From Polyporus tsugae (lineage: Eukaryota > Basidiomycota > Agaricomycetes > Polyporales > Polyporaceae), in assembly GCA_024305745.1 (NCBI GenBank), contig JAHRBS010000007.1, positions 3,286,001 through 3,350,000 of the forward strand: a stretch of DNA of 64,000 nucleotides, in the 5' to 3' direction. Positions 35,032 through 45,363 of the stretch are shown in pieces. The notes beneath the pieces were generated by a model that did no database searches, was not told the DNA's origin, and worked only from the letters and a program-made list of their open reading frames with translations. Position 1 is the stretch's first letter; each line of letters starts with the position of its first letter. The position numbers and the translations under genes were made by a program.

Positions 35032-36844
35032 ATGATCTCGGTGAGCGCGGAGGGCCAGTCACATCAATATTAAACTCAACCCACATCGCAGGCCTTCTTC
35101 ATATTCAACCAAAAGGGCGAGGTACGTCCGTGCTACCCCCATCATCGACATTCTCCTCAAGCCTTTCCCAGGTCCTCATCTCGCGCCTATACCGGACAGA
35201 CCTCAAGTACTTCTCGCCCATTATTCCTCCAACCGCTATATCTCATGAATATCACCCCATTGCCACCATAGACGCTCCATCGCGGATGTCTTCCGGATAC
35301 AAGTTGTGTCCAACAGCGACGTCCGGTCGCCCATCATTACTCTTGGCTCTACCAGCTTTTTCCATGTGCGCGTGAACAATCTGTATGTCGTGGCAGTGAC
35401 CAAGTGAGTACTCACCATCCCATTCGTTGTTAGGGCATCCAGACATGATGTATGCCTCTCAATAGATGCAATGCCAACGCTGCCCTGGTCTTCGAATTCT
35501 GCTACCGCTTCATTTCGATCGCAAAGTCCTACTTCGGAAAGGTGGATGAGGAGGCTGTCAAAAACAACTTCGTGTTGATATACGAACTGGTCGATGGTGA
35601 GTGCTCTTACTCCGTGTCATCTGAGTTTCCGCATGCACACTCCGGTTCGGTAGAGATCGTCGACTTCGGTTACCCTCAAAACAGTGAAGCGGATACTCTG
35701 AAGACATATATCACCACAGAGAGTATCGTCTCTTCAAACATCGCTGCCGTAAGGTTCTTCGTGGATCACCACCCGGGCATCGCCTAATCGCAGATGGTCA
35801 CAGGAGGAGTCTTCCAAGATCACAACACAGGCTACCGGTTCAACAAGTTGGCGAAGAGGGGACGTCAAGTACAAGAAGAACGAGGCATTCGTAGATGTCG
35901 TAGAGACCGTGAACCTGAGCATGAGCGCAAAGGGTGATTACTTCCTGCCCGTCTCCCTCTGGAACACCCACTAATTGCTTCTACAGGGACTGTCTTGCGT
36001 GCCGACGTCGACGCCCACATTCTCATGCGCGCATACCTCTCTGGCACACCCGAGTGCAAGTTCGGCCTAAACGACAAGCTCGTGATCGACAAGAACGACC
36101 GCGGCGGCGGCGGGGACGCCGTCCAGCTCGACGACTGCACGTTCCATCAGTGCGTCCGGCTCGACGAGTTCGACTCCACACGCACGATCAGCTTCGTGCC
36201 GCCCGACGGCGAATTCGAGCTCATGCGGTACCGTTCGACATCGAATGTCAAGCTCCCCCTGCGCGTCATCCCGACCGTGAACGAGATCGGGACGACGCAG
36301 GTGTCGTACGTGATCACCGTGAAGGCGAACTTCAACAACAAGCTCTCGGCGACGAACGTGGTCGTACGGATACCCACCCCGCTGAACACGACCAACGTGG
36401 ATTGCAAGGTGCCGCTCGGGAAGGCGAAGTACGTGCCTGCGGAGAACGTCGTCGTGTGGAAGTGCGTGATCATCTGCCGATTCGCCACGTCCAGTCAGGC
36501 CTCTTGAGACGACATGGGCTGACGGGACGTTTCTCGCAGGATTCCGCGAATACAGGGCGGCCAGGAAGTGACGTTCTCGGGCAATGCACAGCTGACTAGC
36601 ACGACGACGCGGCAAGTCTGGGCCCGCCCGCCCATCGACGTCGACTTCCAGGTGCTCATGTTTACCGCATCGGGCCTGATCGTGCGCTTCCTGAAGGTGT
36701 TCGAGAAGAGCAACTACCAAAGCGTGAAGTGGGTACGATACCTGACCAAGGCGAGCGGGTCGTACCAGGTTCGCGTGAGTACCCTTTCGCGTTTTGTTTG
36801 AGATGGCGTGAATCGTTGACGTGACATTGACTGGATAGTTCTGA
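35032..36844 (+). CDS. APM4: AP-2 clathrin adaptor complex mu subunit
   Basis: Ten exons: 35032-35040, 35092-35121, 35172-35206, 35272-35403, 35466-35596, 35654-35748, 35804-35933, 35987-36461, 36540-36774 and 36839-36844. They sum to 1278 bases and 425 residues. The first exon encodes only Met-Ile-Ser and the last only Phe-stop. The N-terminal longin-like half shows '[20 protein letters not shown]' and '[12 protein letters not shown]'. The linker keeps '[14 protein letters not shown]', matching the region of the regulatory threonine in animal AP2M1. The mu homology domain has '[18 protein letters not shown]', '[16 protein letters not shown]' and '[14 protein letters not shown]'. AP-2 selects tyrosine-motif cargo at the plasma membrane. 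AP-1 mu is the main alternative; the linker and overall pattern favour AP-2. A retrotransposon inserted 72 bp after the stop. Confidence 0.9.
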
Positions 36845-36915
36845 GGCGGGACTTTAGGCGATGTAAGTTACGATGGACTTCGATGACGCTTTGCTTGTAC
36901 GTTGGAAGATTTATG

Positions 36916-36920
36916 GATGG
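36916..36920. repeat. Target-site duplication, left copy
   Basis: GATGG directly precedes the left LTR; the same five bases follow the right LTR at 44221-44225. A 5-bp duplication is the usual product of Ty3/gypsy integration. Confidence 0.9.
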
Positions 36921-37149
36921 TGATAAGGTCAGACCACACGCTAGCAATAAGCAGAGGACTGGGGGACTAAAGACCAACTCGAAGCTGGGGGACTACCGCA
37001 GCTACCAAGTGGTTTATATATTGTGCTGAAGCCTGTGCATGGACCAGGTACTTCAGGGTAGGTCGTAGCGGTCGTTACAGGTGGTATTACTAAGGTATTA
37101 CTAAGCGTGCTAGTTCGTAATAGTTGTACGTAAGAGTCGTATCATAACA
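36921..37149 (-). repeat. 3' LTR (left copy)
   Basis: 229 bp, starting TGATAAGG and ending ATAACA on the plus strand. It aligns over its full length with 44002-44220. It has 10 extra bases (around 37108-37117) and eight transitions. Confidence 0.95.
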
Positions 37150-37152
37150 TTA

Positions 37153-37163
37153 CCCCCCTCTTT
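37153..37163 (-). other. Polypurine tract of the retrotransposon
   Basis: Reads AAAGAGGGGGG on the min strand, three bases upstream of the 3' LTR. This is the expected place and composition for the plus-strand DNA primer. Confidence 0.75.
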
Positions 37164-37287
37164 AGCTTCATGTCCCAGGAAGCCGTAGAGCGTTAGCAGT
37201 GAGGTAGTCGTTAATACCATGGGTTAACTAATCATAGGCAAATCGTCGTATATAATCCTGTTGTGTGTTACTATCATTAGGGTTTCG

Positions 37288-40200
37288 TCATTTCCAGTCA
37301 TTATATCTACGTGTCCAAAAGTCATAAGAGTCTGTATTGTATGTAATTATTTGTCCATGTTTGTCCGTAGCTGTGAGTGTGTAACGAACGTGGATGCGCG
37401 GCGCAAACTTATTTGCTGCGTAGAAAGCGGTGATGAGTTTCTTGGCATCGTCCGTCCGAAGTTCGTCCGTATCCGAAGGTACCCATTCGCGGTCAGCTCG
37501 TGTGAGTCCACACCATTGAACGAGGTAGTGAACTTTACGAGATCGACCTGATCCTTCTACGATCTTTGAATCTAAGATCGATTTGACTTCTCGATCAGGT
37601 TCCAGGAGGGTAGGTACTTCTCAACTGGTTTTTCCTTGATTCGGGAATTCAGGATCATGTGCGGGGGTTAAGAGTACTTCGTTGAATACAGGATGACGTA
37701 ACTTCCACTTGGGTGGGAGCTTTAGGCGATAAGCACTAGCACCGACTTTTTCTTCAACTCGGAAAGGGCCGTAACACTTGTCCTCGAGTTTCTTGTTTGG
37801 TCAATCAGTGGGGAAGTTCTGTGCGTCTATGTATACATAATCGCCTATCTTGTACTCTCGTGACGGTTGCCGGTGCTTGTTGTAATGCCGCTTCATTGCT
37901 TCTTGCACTATCTCCAGCGCCTGCGCTGCTTGCTTCCCAATGTGTTGCATTCGCTCAGCGAACTGCTTGGCGGATTCGTTGATGCCATCTTTCAGAGTCT
38001 CACCTCCGGCGTTGGGTTTGTGACCGTGAGTCATGAAGAAGGGAGACATCCCTGTGGACGCATGTACACGACATCGGTATGCGAACTCTGCTAGCGGTAG
38101 CCATTCGACCCAGTTGTCCTGTTTGTGATTGATGAAGATCCGTAGATAGGTCTGGATCTCTTGATTCATGCGCTTGGTCTGTCCGTCGGTTTGGGGGTGG
38201 TAGGCTGTGCTGGGATTGCCTTCAATTCCCATCTGTCGGTAGACTTCTTTGGTGAAGGAGGACACGAGGGTGGGGCCTCGGTCTGACCATATGCACTTGG
38301 GCAGGCTGTGGGGTACAACTACGTGTTTGATGAAGAGTCTCGCTTGTCCTTCTGAGTCTAGTGTTTTTGAACAGGGGATAGTGATGTAGTCCTTTGACTT
38401 CATATCGACAAAGACTAGTATGGCATCGTGTCTGTTGCATTCGGGTAGTCCGGTCATATAGTCCATGGTGACGAATTGCCAGTTCTGATCGGGAATAGGG
38501 TTGGGGTGGAGTGGTGCGGCACGTGGTTGTCGATCAATCTTGACGCGCTGGCACGTGATGCATCCAGTGACGTACTTGGCAATGTCTTTCCAAATGGACG
38601 GCCACCAATAAGATCTCATGATCAGATCTTGTGTTTTGGCTGCGCCTGGGTGTCCAGCCGCGATTGAATCATGGTGTGAAGCAATGACACATCTGCGGAG
38701 TTTCAAGTGGTTTGGAACGACCATTTTCCCCCTCCTGTAGATTAAGCCATCCTCGGCTAATTCCCAATCATTGTCCTTTCCTAGTTTCTCAACAACAAAA
38801 CAGTCATAAAGATCAACGTGTTTCAAACACATTTTCTTCAGATTGTCCGCTCCATCTATTGTATGAGAAGCCGCAAACCAGTGTTCTTTGAGCAATGTGA
38901 AGTCGTCAATCACGGGACCGGTGTCATGGTCCACGCGTCTAGACAGAGCATCTACTTTGCCCATAGTACAACCTGGTTTATGGATTAACTTGACATGGTA
39001 ATTCAAGAGAGTTGTTGCCCAACGCGCTTGTCGCGCATTTAGCCGTTGTGGTTTTCGGAAGTATTCAAGGTTTTTGTGATCATTATGGACCTCGAATTCT
39101 CGAGCGTTTAGGAGGAAGTGACGCCACTCCTGTAACGCGGTGATAACCGACAACATTTCTTGATCCCAAATCTCGTATCTTTTTTGTGCGGGTGTTAAGG
39201 AATGTGATAGGAAGGCAATAGGTTTCCATAGTCCGTTCTGGCACTGTGAGAGCTCGGCTCTGATCGCAAAGTTCGAGGCATCACATTCGATTTTTAAGGG
39301 ATCCGTGTCATTGGGTATGGCTAACACGGATGCATGTGTGATTGCGCCCTTGATCCCTTCAAAAGCGAGTTGATGCTCTAGAGTCCATATCCATTCGTTA
39401 AGACCCGTGAGACGATTCAGCGGTCCAGCAATCTTTGAGAAGTCCTTGAGAAACCGTCTATAGAAGTTTGCGAATCCGAGGAAACTCTGTACGTCACGTT
39501 TGCACGTAGGTACTGGGCAATCAGTGACACCTTTGATCTTGCCCAGATCCATGCGGATTTCGCTGGGGGTGATGATATGGCCTAGGTACTCGGTTTCTTG
39601 AGTTTCGAACTCGCACTTCTGGGGTTTACACGTAAGGTGATTGTCTCGAAGGATCTGTAGGACTTGTCGCACTATGCGCCTGTGTTCCTCTAAATCGGCT
39701 GTACAGATGATGATGTCGTCCAAGTACACAATGACCTTTCCACGAAGAATCAGATCTTGGAAGATCGAATTCATCATCATTTGGAAAGTCGCTGGGGAAT
39801 TCGTTAAGCCGAAGAACATGACAAGAGGTTCGTATAAGCCGCGATTTGTGATGAACGCTGCTTTTTCCTCATCACCGTTGACTATGCGAATATTGTTGTA
39901 TCCCCAACGTATGTCTAACTTGGTATAGTACTGGGCTCCTTTCAGCCAATCTAGGATTTCTAGCATGAGAGGAAGAGGGTACACGTTCCTTTTGGTCAAG
40001 GTGTTTAACTGTCTGTAGTCCTGAACAGGACGCAGTTTGCCGTCTTTTTTCTTGACAAAGAAGAACGGAGCACCCCACGAGGATTTCGATGGATGAATTT
40101 GACCCGTGGACAGGTTTTCCTCTAAGAACACGTCTAGCGCTTGTTGTTCGTCTAGGGTCATGGGGTATATCTTTCCACAATACAGTTTAGCGTTCTCGGT

Positions 40201-41127
40201 CAATTCAATTGCATGGTCATAAGGCCGTCGTTCGGGAAGAGTAGAGAACGTCACTTCGTCGAAGACGTCACGGAAATCTTGGTAGTACTCTGGGATCATT
40301 TCCTCGAACATTTGTTCTGCTTTGGCCTCATTCTGTTTGATTGCAATTTCCATTGCTACCGATGTTTTCGCACGTACGTGGATTGATTGGGCGTCAAGCC
40401 ACGATCGGGTATGTAGGGAGAAGATTCGATCACCAGCGCTGACGATATGATGGCAAGTGCTTGGGCATCAGTCGAACTCAATGGTTTTGTTCTTCCAATG
40501 TATCGACAGATTGTGATGCTCAATCCAGTTGTGCCCAAGATATATGTCCATTTTGCCAAGATCAGTGACTAAAAGCGGGATTTGTTCCACATGGTCTCCG
40601 ATCTGTAGTTGTACGTCAACGTAATGCGTGATTCTGCCACCTATGTTGGGAGATCCATCGGCGTTGAATACGTCAATGGGATGTGGGAATGGTTTAGGTG
40701 ATAGGCCTGCACGCTGAACGAAGTTTCTGTTGATACACGAACCGGTGCAACCGGTATCGCAGAGAGCTTTAGTGTCATAAACCTGAAGAGTTTCTAGGTT
40801 TTTGATCATGACCGGTATGTCCAGTTGTTTGCTTCCGGTACCTCGTGTGACTTTGAAGTACGTTGGACTGTAGGACATTACTCGGATGGCGTTACTGGGC
40901 ACACTAGGAGTTGTTTTAATTTTTTTGTTATTTTTGGATGAGAAATTAAGCACAGGTTCTAACCCACCGCACTGATCGTTGCCTGTAGGTCGGCTCCGAC
41001 GATCAGTCATCTCATTGTTTTTAATAAGTACAGTGGGTAGCTGGGTAGGGTGGGGAATGGTGGAGTTGTCCAGTGAATAAGTAGGCATAGGTATGGTACA
41101 ACCCGGGACAGATACATCGGGGTCCAA
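37288..41127 (-). pseudogene. Retrotransposon pol: protease, RT, RNase H, integrase, chromodomain (broken)
   Basis: One continuous minus-strand frame interrupted by TGA at 40468-40470, 37801-37803 and 37621-37623. The protease part has 'ALCDTGCTGSCIN' (Asp-Thr-Gly active site). RT has 'LDIRWGYNNIRI' and the catalytic 'YLDD'. RNase H has 'IECDASNFA' and 'HNDHKNLEYFRKPQRLNARQ'. Integrase has the zinc-binding His/His/Cys/Cys segment ('HPGAAKTQDLIMRSYWW', 'CITCQRVK'), 'MDYMTGLP' and 'SDRGPTL'; the final catalytic Glu is Lys (codon 38173-38175). Past the last two stops the frame continues as 'LEDKCYGPFRVEEKVGA' and a chromodomain ('VHYLVQWCGL', 'REWVP'). The longest intact piece is 37801-40353. 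The frame stays open upstream past the gag stop, one base back from gag. Confidence 0.9.
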
Positions 41128-41183
41128 AACAGAAAACCGGTTCTGAAAACTATTGTAAAATGATGGTTGCCGCGTGTGTGCGC

Positions 41184-42548
41184 TTACGTGGGACCGTAGG
41201 GAAAATGCTGCTCGTACTCATCCATCTGGTACCGTATCTTGTCGTATCCATCCGTGTATTCCTCCGGTGCGTGCTGTAGCTCTGGGTCCTTGTGATAGGT
41301 AGGGACCGTTACCCCGGCAATCTGGGCAAGAAAGTCCTTGGGGTCTTCTTGATGGAAACGTCTGACCTCCTCAAGGAATTCCTCGCAACTGTCGCGTTCT
41401 TCCCACTGGCGTTTTTGTACTGCGGCTGTGCCGGTTCGGTTGGGGATGTGCCACATGTCTCCGCACGAGCCCTTCTCGGTCTGCTTTGCACCACACTTTC
41501 GGCATGGCCGGGCCCTGAGCCGATCGATGTCCATCGGCTGTCCGGCTCCTCCGTACGTGACCCCTGTGCCTGTGCGTCTGTCTCCCGGCATTGTGGGTAC
41601 TTGGGGACACTGTGGGTAGTATGGCCGAGGTGGAGGGTATTGTGGTGGAGGGGTGTACGGCGGGTACCGTGAGGGAGGGAACGCTGGGGCGTGTTGTGGT
41701 TGCGGAGGGTATCGTTGCGGAGAATAACCGTAACGTGGGGGAGCGTTTGGCGGCGGGTAACGAGGTGGGGCGCGCGGAGGCAGGTGTTGCGGGGGTGGCC
41801 GACGTGTGAAGTCACGGATCTGTCGATTGAAGATGATGCGATCGTTGTCCATTGCGATGATTGTAGACTTTCACTGGGCATAGGTGACAGGCTTTACCGG
41901 CATCGTGCTGATCGCAACTAGGTAGCTGGATGGTAGCGCGTTTTTGAGCCGATAGATGTTGTTGGCCGTGTCTTTGTTCTCCGTAGCACGGGCTGTCAGA
42001 TCTTCCCATTCGTCAAAGAAGTCTTCGGCTCGGCGGTTGCCCATGTGAATCTGGTCGAGCGCGATGATCGCATCATTGACGTAGTTTATTGGTCTCAACT
42101 TCGCTGTCAACTCGGCCCAGAATGCCGCTATGTCTGTATAGTTCCATCTATTCCCGTTTGCCACAAACTTGTCCTCTACAAGATTACACTTCCATCTGTT
42201 CACGTTGGTCCCTCAAATCAACCCTAAGACGGCAGATATTGCTGGATCTTTGTCCAAGCCGGCCACGTAGACCTGGACGTCAGACTTCTACTGTTCGAAG
42301 TCTGGGCTGAGGCCGTCGAAATACTCGGGCTGAGCGAGTCTAGGCGGGGCGTGGTTCCTACCTCCGCGTTGGGGTTGGGTTGCTGCAATAAAGTTTGTGA
42401 TCTCCCCCGAGATCCACGCTTGCGTTGCCGCGTCGAATGAAAATGTTTGCGCCATTGCTCGATGAGCGCGGGGTGGTTGGCTGATGCCGGCGGTTTTAAC
42501 GGGAGGCTGGATGGGGTTTTGGGGAGCGGATGAGGGTCCTGTGGTCAT
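41184..42548 (-). pseudogene. Retrotransposon gag (broken by three stops)
   Basis: Starts at an ATG at 42548 and ends with TAA at 41184. It is interrupted in the same frame by TAG (42288-42290), TGA (42213-42215) and TGA (41871-41873). The middle segment ('DIAAFWAELTAKLRPI', 'RAEDFFDEWEDLTARA', 'YRLKNALPSSYL') matches the capsid-like region of fungal Ty3/gypsy gag. The C-terminal part is Pro/Tyr/Arg-rich and then has a Cys-X2-Cys start ('PCRKCG') without a full CCHC zinc knuckle. Confidence 0.8.
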
Positions 42549-43099
42549 GGGGGAAGCGCGGAGACCGAGGTTCTCGAGGGCACGGATGAATCCGTCTGAG
42601 TCAGATCTATGACGTCTGGAGGGTTCCTGATTGTCATCGGAGTCTGTTGGAGGTGAGGGTTCTTCCGGGAGCTCTCGGTATTCAAATCAGCTGCTTCCGG
42701 CGACCGGGGACGCTTCCGTGGATCTCGCAACTTGGACGGGGATGGGGATGTGTGCGACAGGTGGGGTGGGCTCTCACTGACATTCTGGGCGGGTGCGTGG
42801 GTACGGACTTCCGGGGTGTGCAATGGGCTCAGGGGTCGGCTGACGCGCACGAGCTCTTGTGTGAGTCGTTCCAGGTACCGGAGCTGTTGGTCCCGGTATT
42901 TGGTCTGTCGGCGGTTCGCACGAGATGGGGATATACTGCAGGGATTGGAACTCGGTGGGGTTTTGGCTATTGTACCGGTTGGGACACGGTTGTTGATGGC
43001 ACTGATGGAGGTTGTCGTTGAGGATGTGTGCGTCGACTCGTAAGGGGCTTGGGGGGAGGATTGTGAGAGCAGTGGGTAAAATATCTCGCGACGGAACAT
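42545..43099 (-). CDS. Extra open frame upstream of gag in the retrotransposon
   Basis: ATG at 43099, 184 codons, intact. The product is Pro/Ser/Thr-rich with a short helical stretch ('RDQQLRYLERLTQELVRV') and a basic C-terminal half. I do not recognise it. Its TGA overlaps the gag ATG in the sequence ATGA (42545-42548), so a ribosome ending here is placed on the gag start. It could also be an N-terminal gag segment separated by a frameshift. Confidence 0.5.
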   Translation of the reverse strand: MFRREIFYPLLSQSSPQAPYESTHTSSTTTSISAINNRVPTGTIAKTPPSSNPCSISPSRANRRQTKYRDQQLRYLERLTQELVRVSRPLSPLHTPEVRTHAPAQNVSESPPHLSHTSPSPSKLRDPRKRPRSPEAADLNTESSRKNPHLQQTPMTIRNPPDVIDLTQTDSSVPSRTSVSALPP

Positions 43100-43377
43100 G
43101 CTTGACGAGTGGCATCAGACAAGAGAGAGATGAGGAGGAGAGGCATGCCGACCGAACGGGAGGACACCCGCGCGTATATAGCGTGGAGGACCGGTGGAGG
43201 GGATGGAGACGGAGTTGGGTACGATTCAAGCAGCAGATCCCAAGGGTCCATTCACTAGATACAAAGAAGGTGTGGGTAAGCATACGGTACGTGACAAGGT
43301 ACAGGTTATAGTAGCAGTTTTACCACAGTATGGCTAACCGGGGTCTCCTGTGCCGAGTTGTGACACGTGGTCACTGA

Positions 43378-43956
43378 CTACTCGGTTGGAATGGACACGT
43401 GTAAAATAGCGGTCTGATGGGTAACGTAAGGTATAAGGGTGATGTGGAATACCCAGTAGGTGGGTTGTACTAATGTGGTGATGCCGTAAAGGGAGTAGGC
43501 GGGAGTCGTCGGGGTGGCGGGGAAGCGGAAGATGACGTGTCCGGGGACGACGGGGTAAAGGGAGCGGAAGACGTACGCCGTGACTTCTGTTCCTTGGAAC
43601 AGCGGGGTGTTGATCCTTGTTTGGATGAAGGTGGCGTGCGCTGGGTTGATGTGTCGGGACACGGTGATGTGAACAGGGATGCCGGCGTCTGAATCGGAGT
43701 CAGATTCGGAGTTAACGGCTGTGGCGGATTTGGCGGAGTCGGAGTCAGAGTCAATGGCGGGGGCTGGGGACCAATGGCAAAGGTGCGGGGGCGGGATTGG
43801 GATAGGCAGTGTCGACGACGGAGACGGCGGCAATGAGTTGGTGAGGGTGTCGATGGGGACTAGGTGATGGGTGGTGCCGTCGGCGAGACGCACGACGAGC
43901 TGGGGGTTTGGGACGGTGAGAGGAGTGGAGGATGATGAGGACGCCACTGTTGGCAA
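43378..43956 (-). other. Open frame without ATG next to the 5' LTR
   Basis: 192 codons open between the 5' LTR and the ATGA-coupled frame, with no ATG at its head. Content is Ser/Asp repeats, then a more ordered part with Val, Phe, Tyr and Pro ('VFRSLYPVVPGHVIFRFP'). This could be a degraded coding region or leader sequence open by chance. No family recognised. Confidence 0.35.
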
Positions 43957-44001
43957 CGAAGACGGTGCACCGTAGGTCGATGAGAGGGTAGCTTCGAGTT
44001 A

Positions 44002-44220
44002 TGATAAGGTCAGATCACACGCTAGCAATAAGCGGAGGACTGGGGGACTAAAGACCAACTTGAAGCTGGGGGACTACCGCAGCTACCGAGTGGTTTATAT
44101 ATTGTGCTGAAGCCTGTGCACGGACCAGGTACTTCAGGGTAGGTCATAGCGGTCGTTACAGGTGGTATTACTAAGGTATTACTAAGCGTAATAGTCGTAC
44201 GTAAGAGTCGTATCGTAACA
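44002..44220 (-). repeat. 5' LTR (right copy)
   Basis: 219 bp, TG...CA ends, immediately followed by GATGG (44221-44225). It is the 5' LTR relative to the minus-strand genes. Confidence 0.95.
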
Positions 44221-44225
44221 GATGG

Positions 44226-45363
44226 TTCACAATTCACGACACAGTCAATTCGTGATCTGGATGTTTCTTGGGAGTGAGCACGGCTGTTGACCTTCCCTGC
44301 GCTCTCAGGTGCATAGTACTTTCTCACTGTTGCTGCTCATACGCTACAGTCACATGCCACAGACGTCGCATAGTCATTGATATGAGTGAGTAATAATGTT
44401 TGGATAGACGACTTCTCAATTCGTCTAGTGCGTGTCTCAACAACGGACAATAATTCATGATGTTTCATTCATCTAGGTATGACATGCAGACATCTTCTGG
44501 AAAGTACAAGACATGCATAGCGGGCACTAGCCCAAATGTACAGAAAGTTCAAAGCCACCGAAGTGATCGACCGAGAAATGCATTTCGGTTTCCCCTCCTG
44601 ATCACTGCCCCTCGTAACAGTGAGGGGCAGCGAGCGAGAAGGTACTTATCCCAAGGACCACGAAAAGATATGCACCAGGACCGGAGTCCCTCCCTCGGGA
44701 AAGGAATCACGTACCTTGTCGGGCACTTACCTCAGATCCGACACTGAAGGAAGAAACCCACCCGCCTGAAAGCTAAAACCGAAATGAAACCCACCTTGAT
44801 ATTGAATCCACGACCAAATGAAAGCATACTATGAATTGGAGACGAAACACGACCCAAAGAAACGTCCACTCACTATGTTATTGAACACAAACTCAAACCA
44901 GAGAACTTACCTATGCACCTCGAGACCGAAGCAGAAAGGAAGGAGACAAGACGAGTAGATGACGGCTGTGCTCGCTCAGGGGGTATTATGCACTCCCCAG
45001 CATTGTCAACCAGCCCGGTCAGCCCAACATCAGCCTCCTCACACGCACGATGCAGCCAATACCAACTCAGATTCCCTGTGTGAGTTTAGGCCGATGAGAT
45101 TCAACGCAAAATATTGAAGCTACTATTTTCAGCCCACAACAGTTCGTTTACGACTTCGGCCCTCCAGACATCTTCCACCAGCGGTTCAACGTCTACGAGA
45201 AAAGCTCTCCCTTGATCTTGTTCAATTGCGAGCATGCGCAGGACTGGCATCAAGTGTTCACATTGGACTAAAGGAATTAGCAGGGTCATGATCATGACGT
45301 GACCACAAAGGCTTATGCGGCCCCCAGATTCGAGTAAGTACATAGTCCTTATAAGAATGCGCG
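44226..45363. other. Gene-poor flank of the retrotransposon
   Basis: This was continuous with the AP-2 mu 3' flank before the insertion. It contains a 9-bp perfect hairpin (44605-44613 with 44622-44630, eight-base loop) and a possible short coding remnant at 45134-45271. No complete gene is seen. Confidence 0.5.
45134..45271 (+). pseudogene. Possible coding remnant (46 codons)
   Basis: After a good acceptor (TTTTCAG, ending 45132), one frame reads as protein-like sequence ('QQFVYDFGPPDIFHQRF', 'LILFNCEHAQDWHQVF') and ends at TAA. No clean upstream exon with an ATG in phase was found. It could be a surviving last exon of a decayed gene or a chance frame; family not recognised. Confidence 0.25.

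Larger units (their letters stand above)
36921..44220 (-). mobile_element. Full-length but inactivated Ty3/gypsy chromovirus LTR retrotransposon
   Basis: A 7300-bp element transcribed from the minus strand. It is bounded by two LTRs (229 and 219 bp), both of TG...CA form, and flanked by the duplicated GATGG. In transcription order: 5' LTR (44002-44220), an open frame without ATG (43378-43956), a 184-residue frame (42545-43099), gag (42548 to 41184), then a pol frame with protease, reverse transcriptase, RNase H, integrase and chromodomain (to 37288), a polypurine tract (37153-37163) and the 3' LTR. Order of domains and the chromodomain place it in the chromoviruses. Gag and pol are broken by six in-frame stops and the integrase lacks its catalytic Glu, so it cannot be autonomous. 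No tRNA-type primer-binding site beginning TGG is seen next to the 5' LTR. Confidence 0.95.

Noticed and set aside
44002..44020. tRNA primer-binding site next to the 5' LTR
   Set aside because: The minus-strand sequence after the LTR begins TAACTCGAAGC, not TGG, and matches no tRNA 3' end I can name, so no site is claimed.
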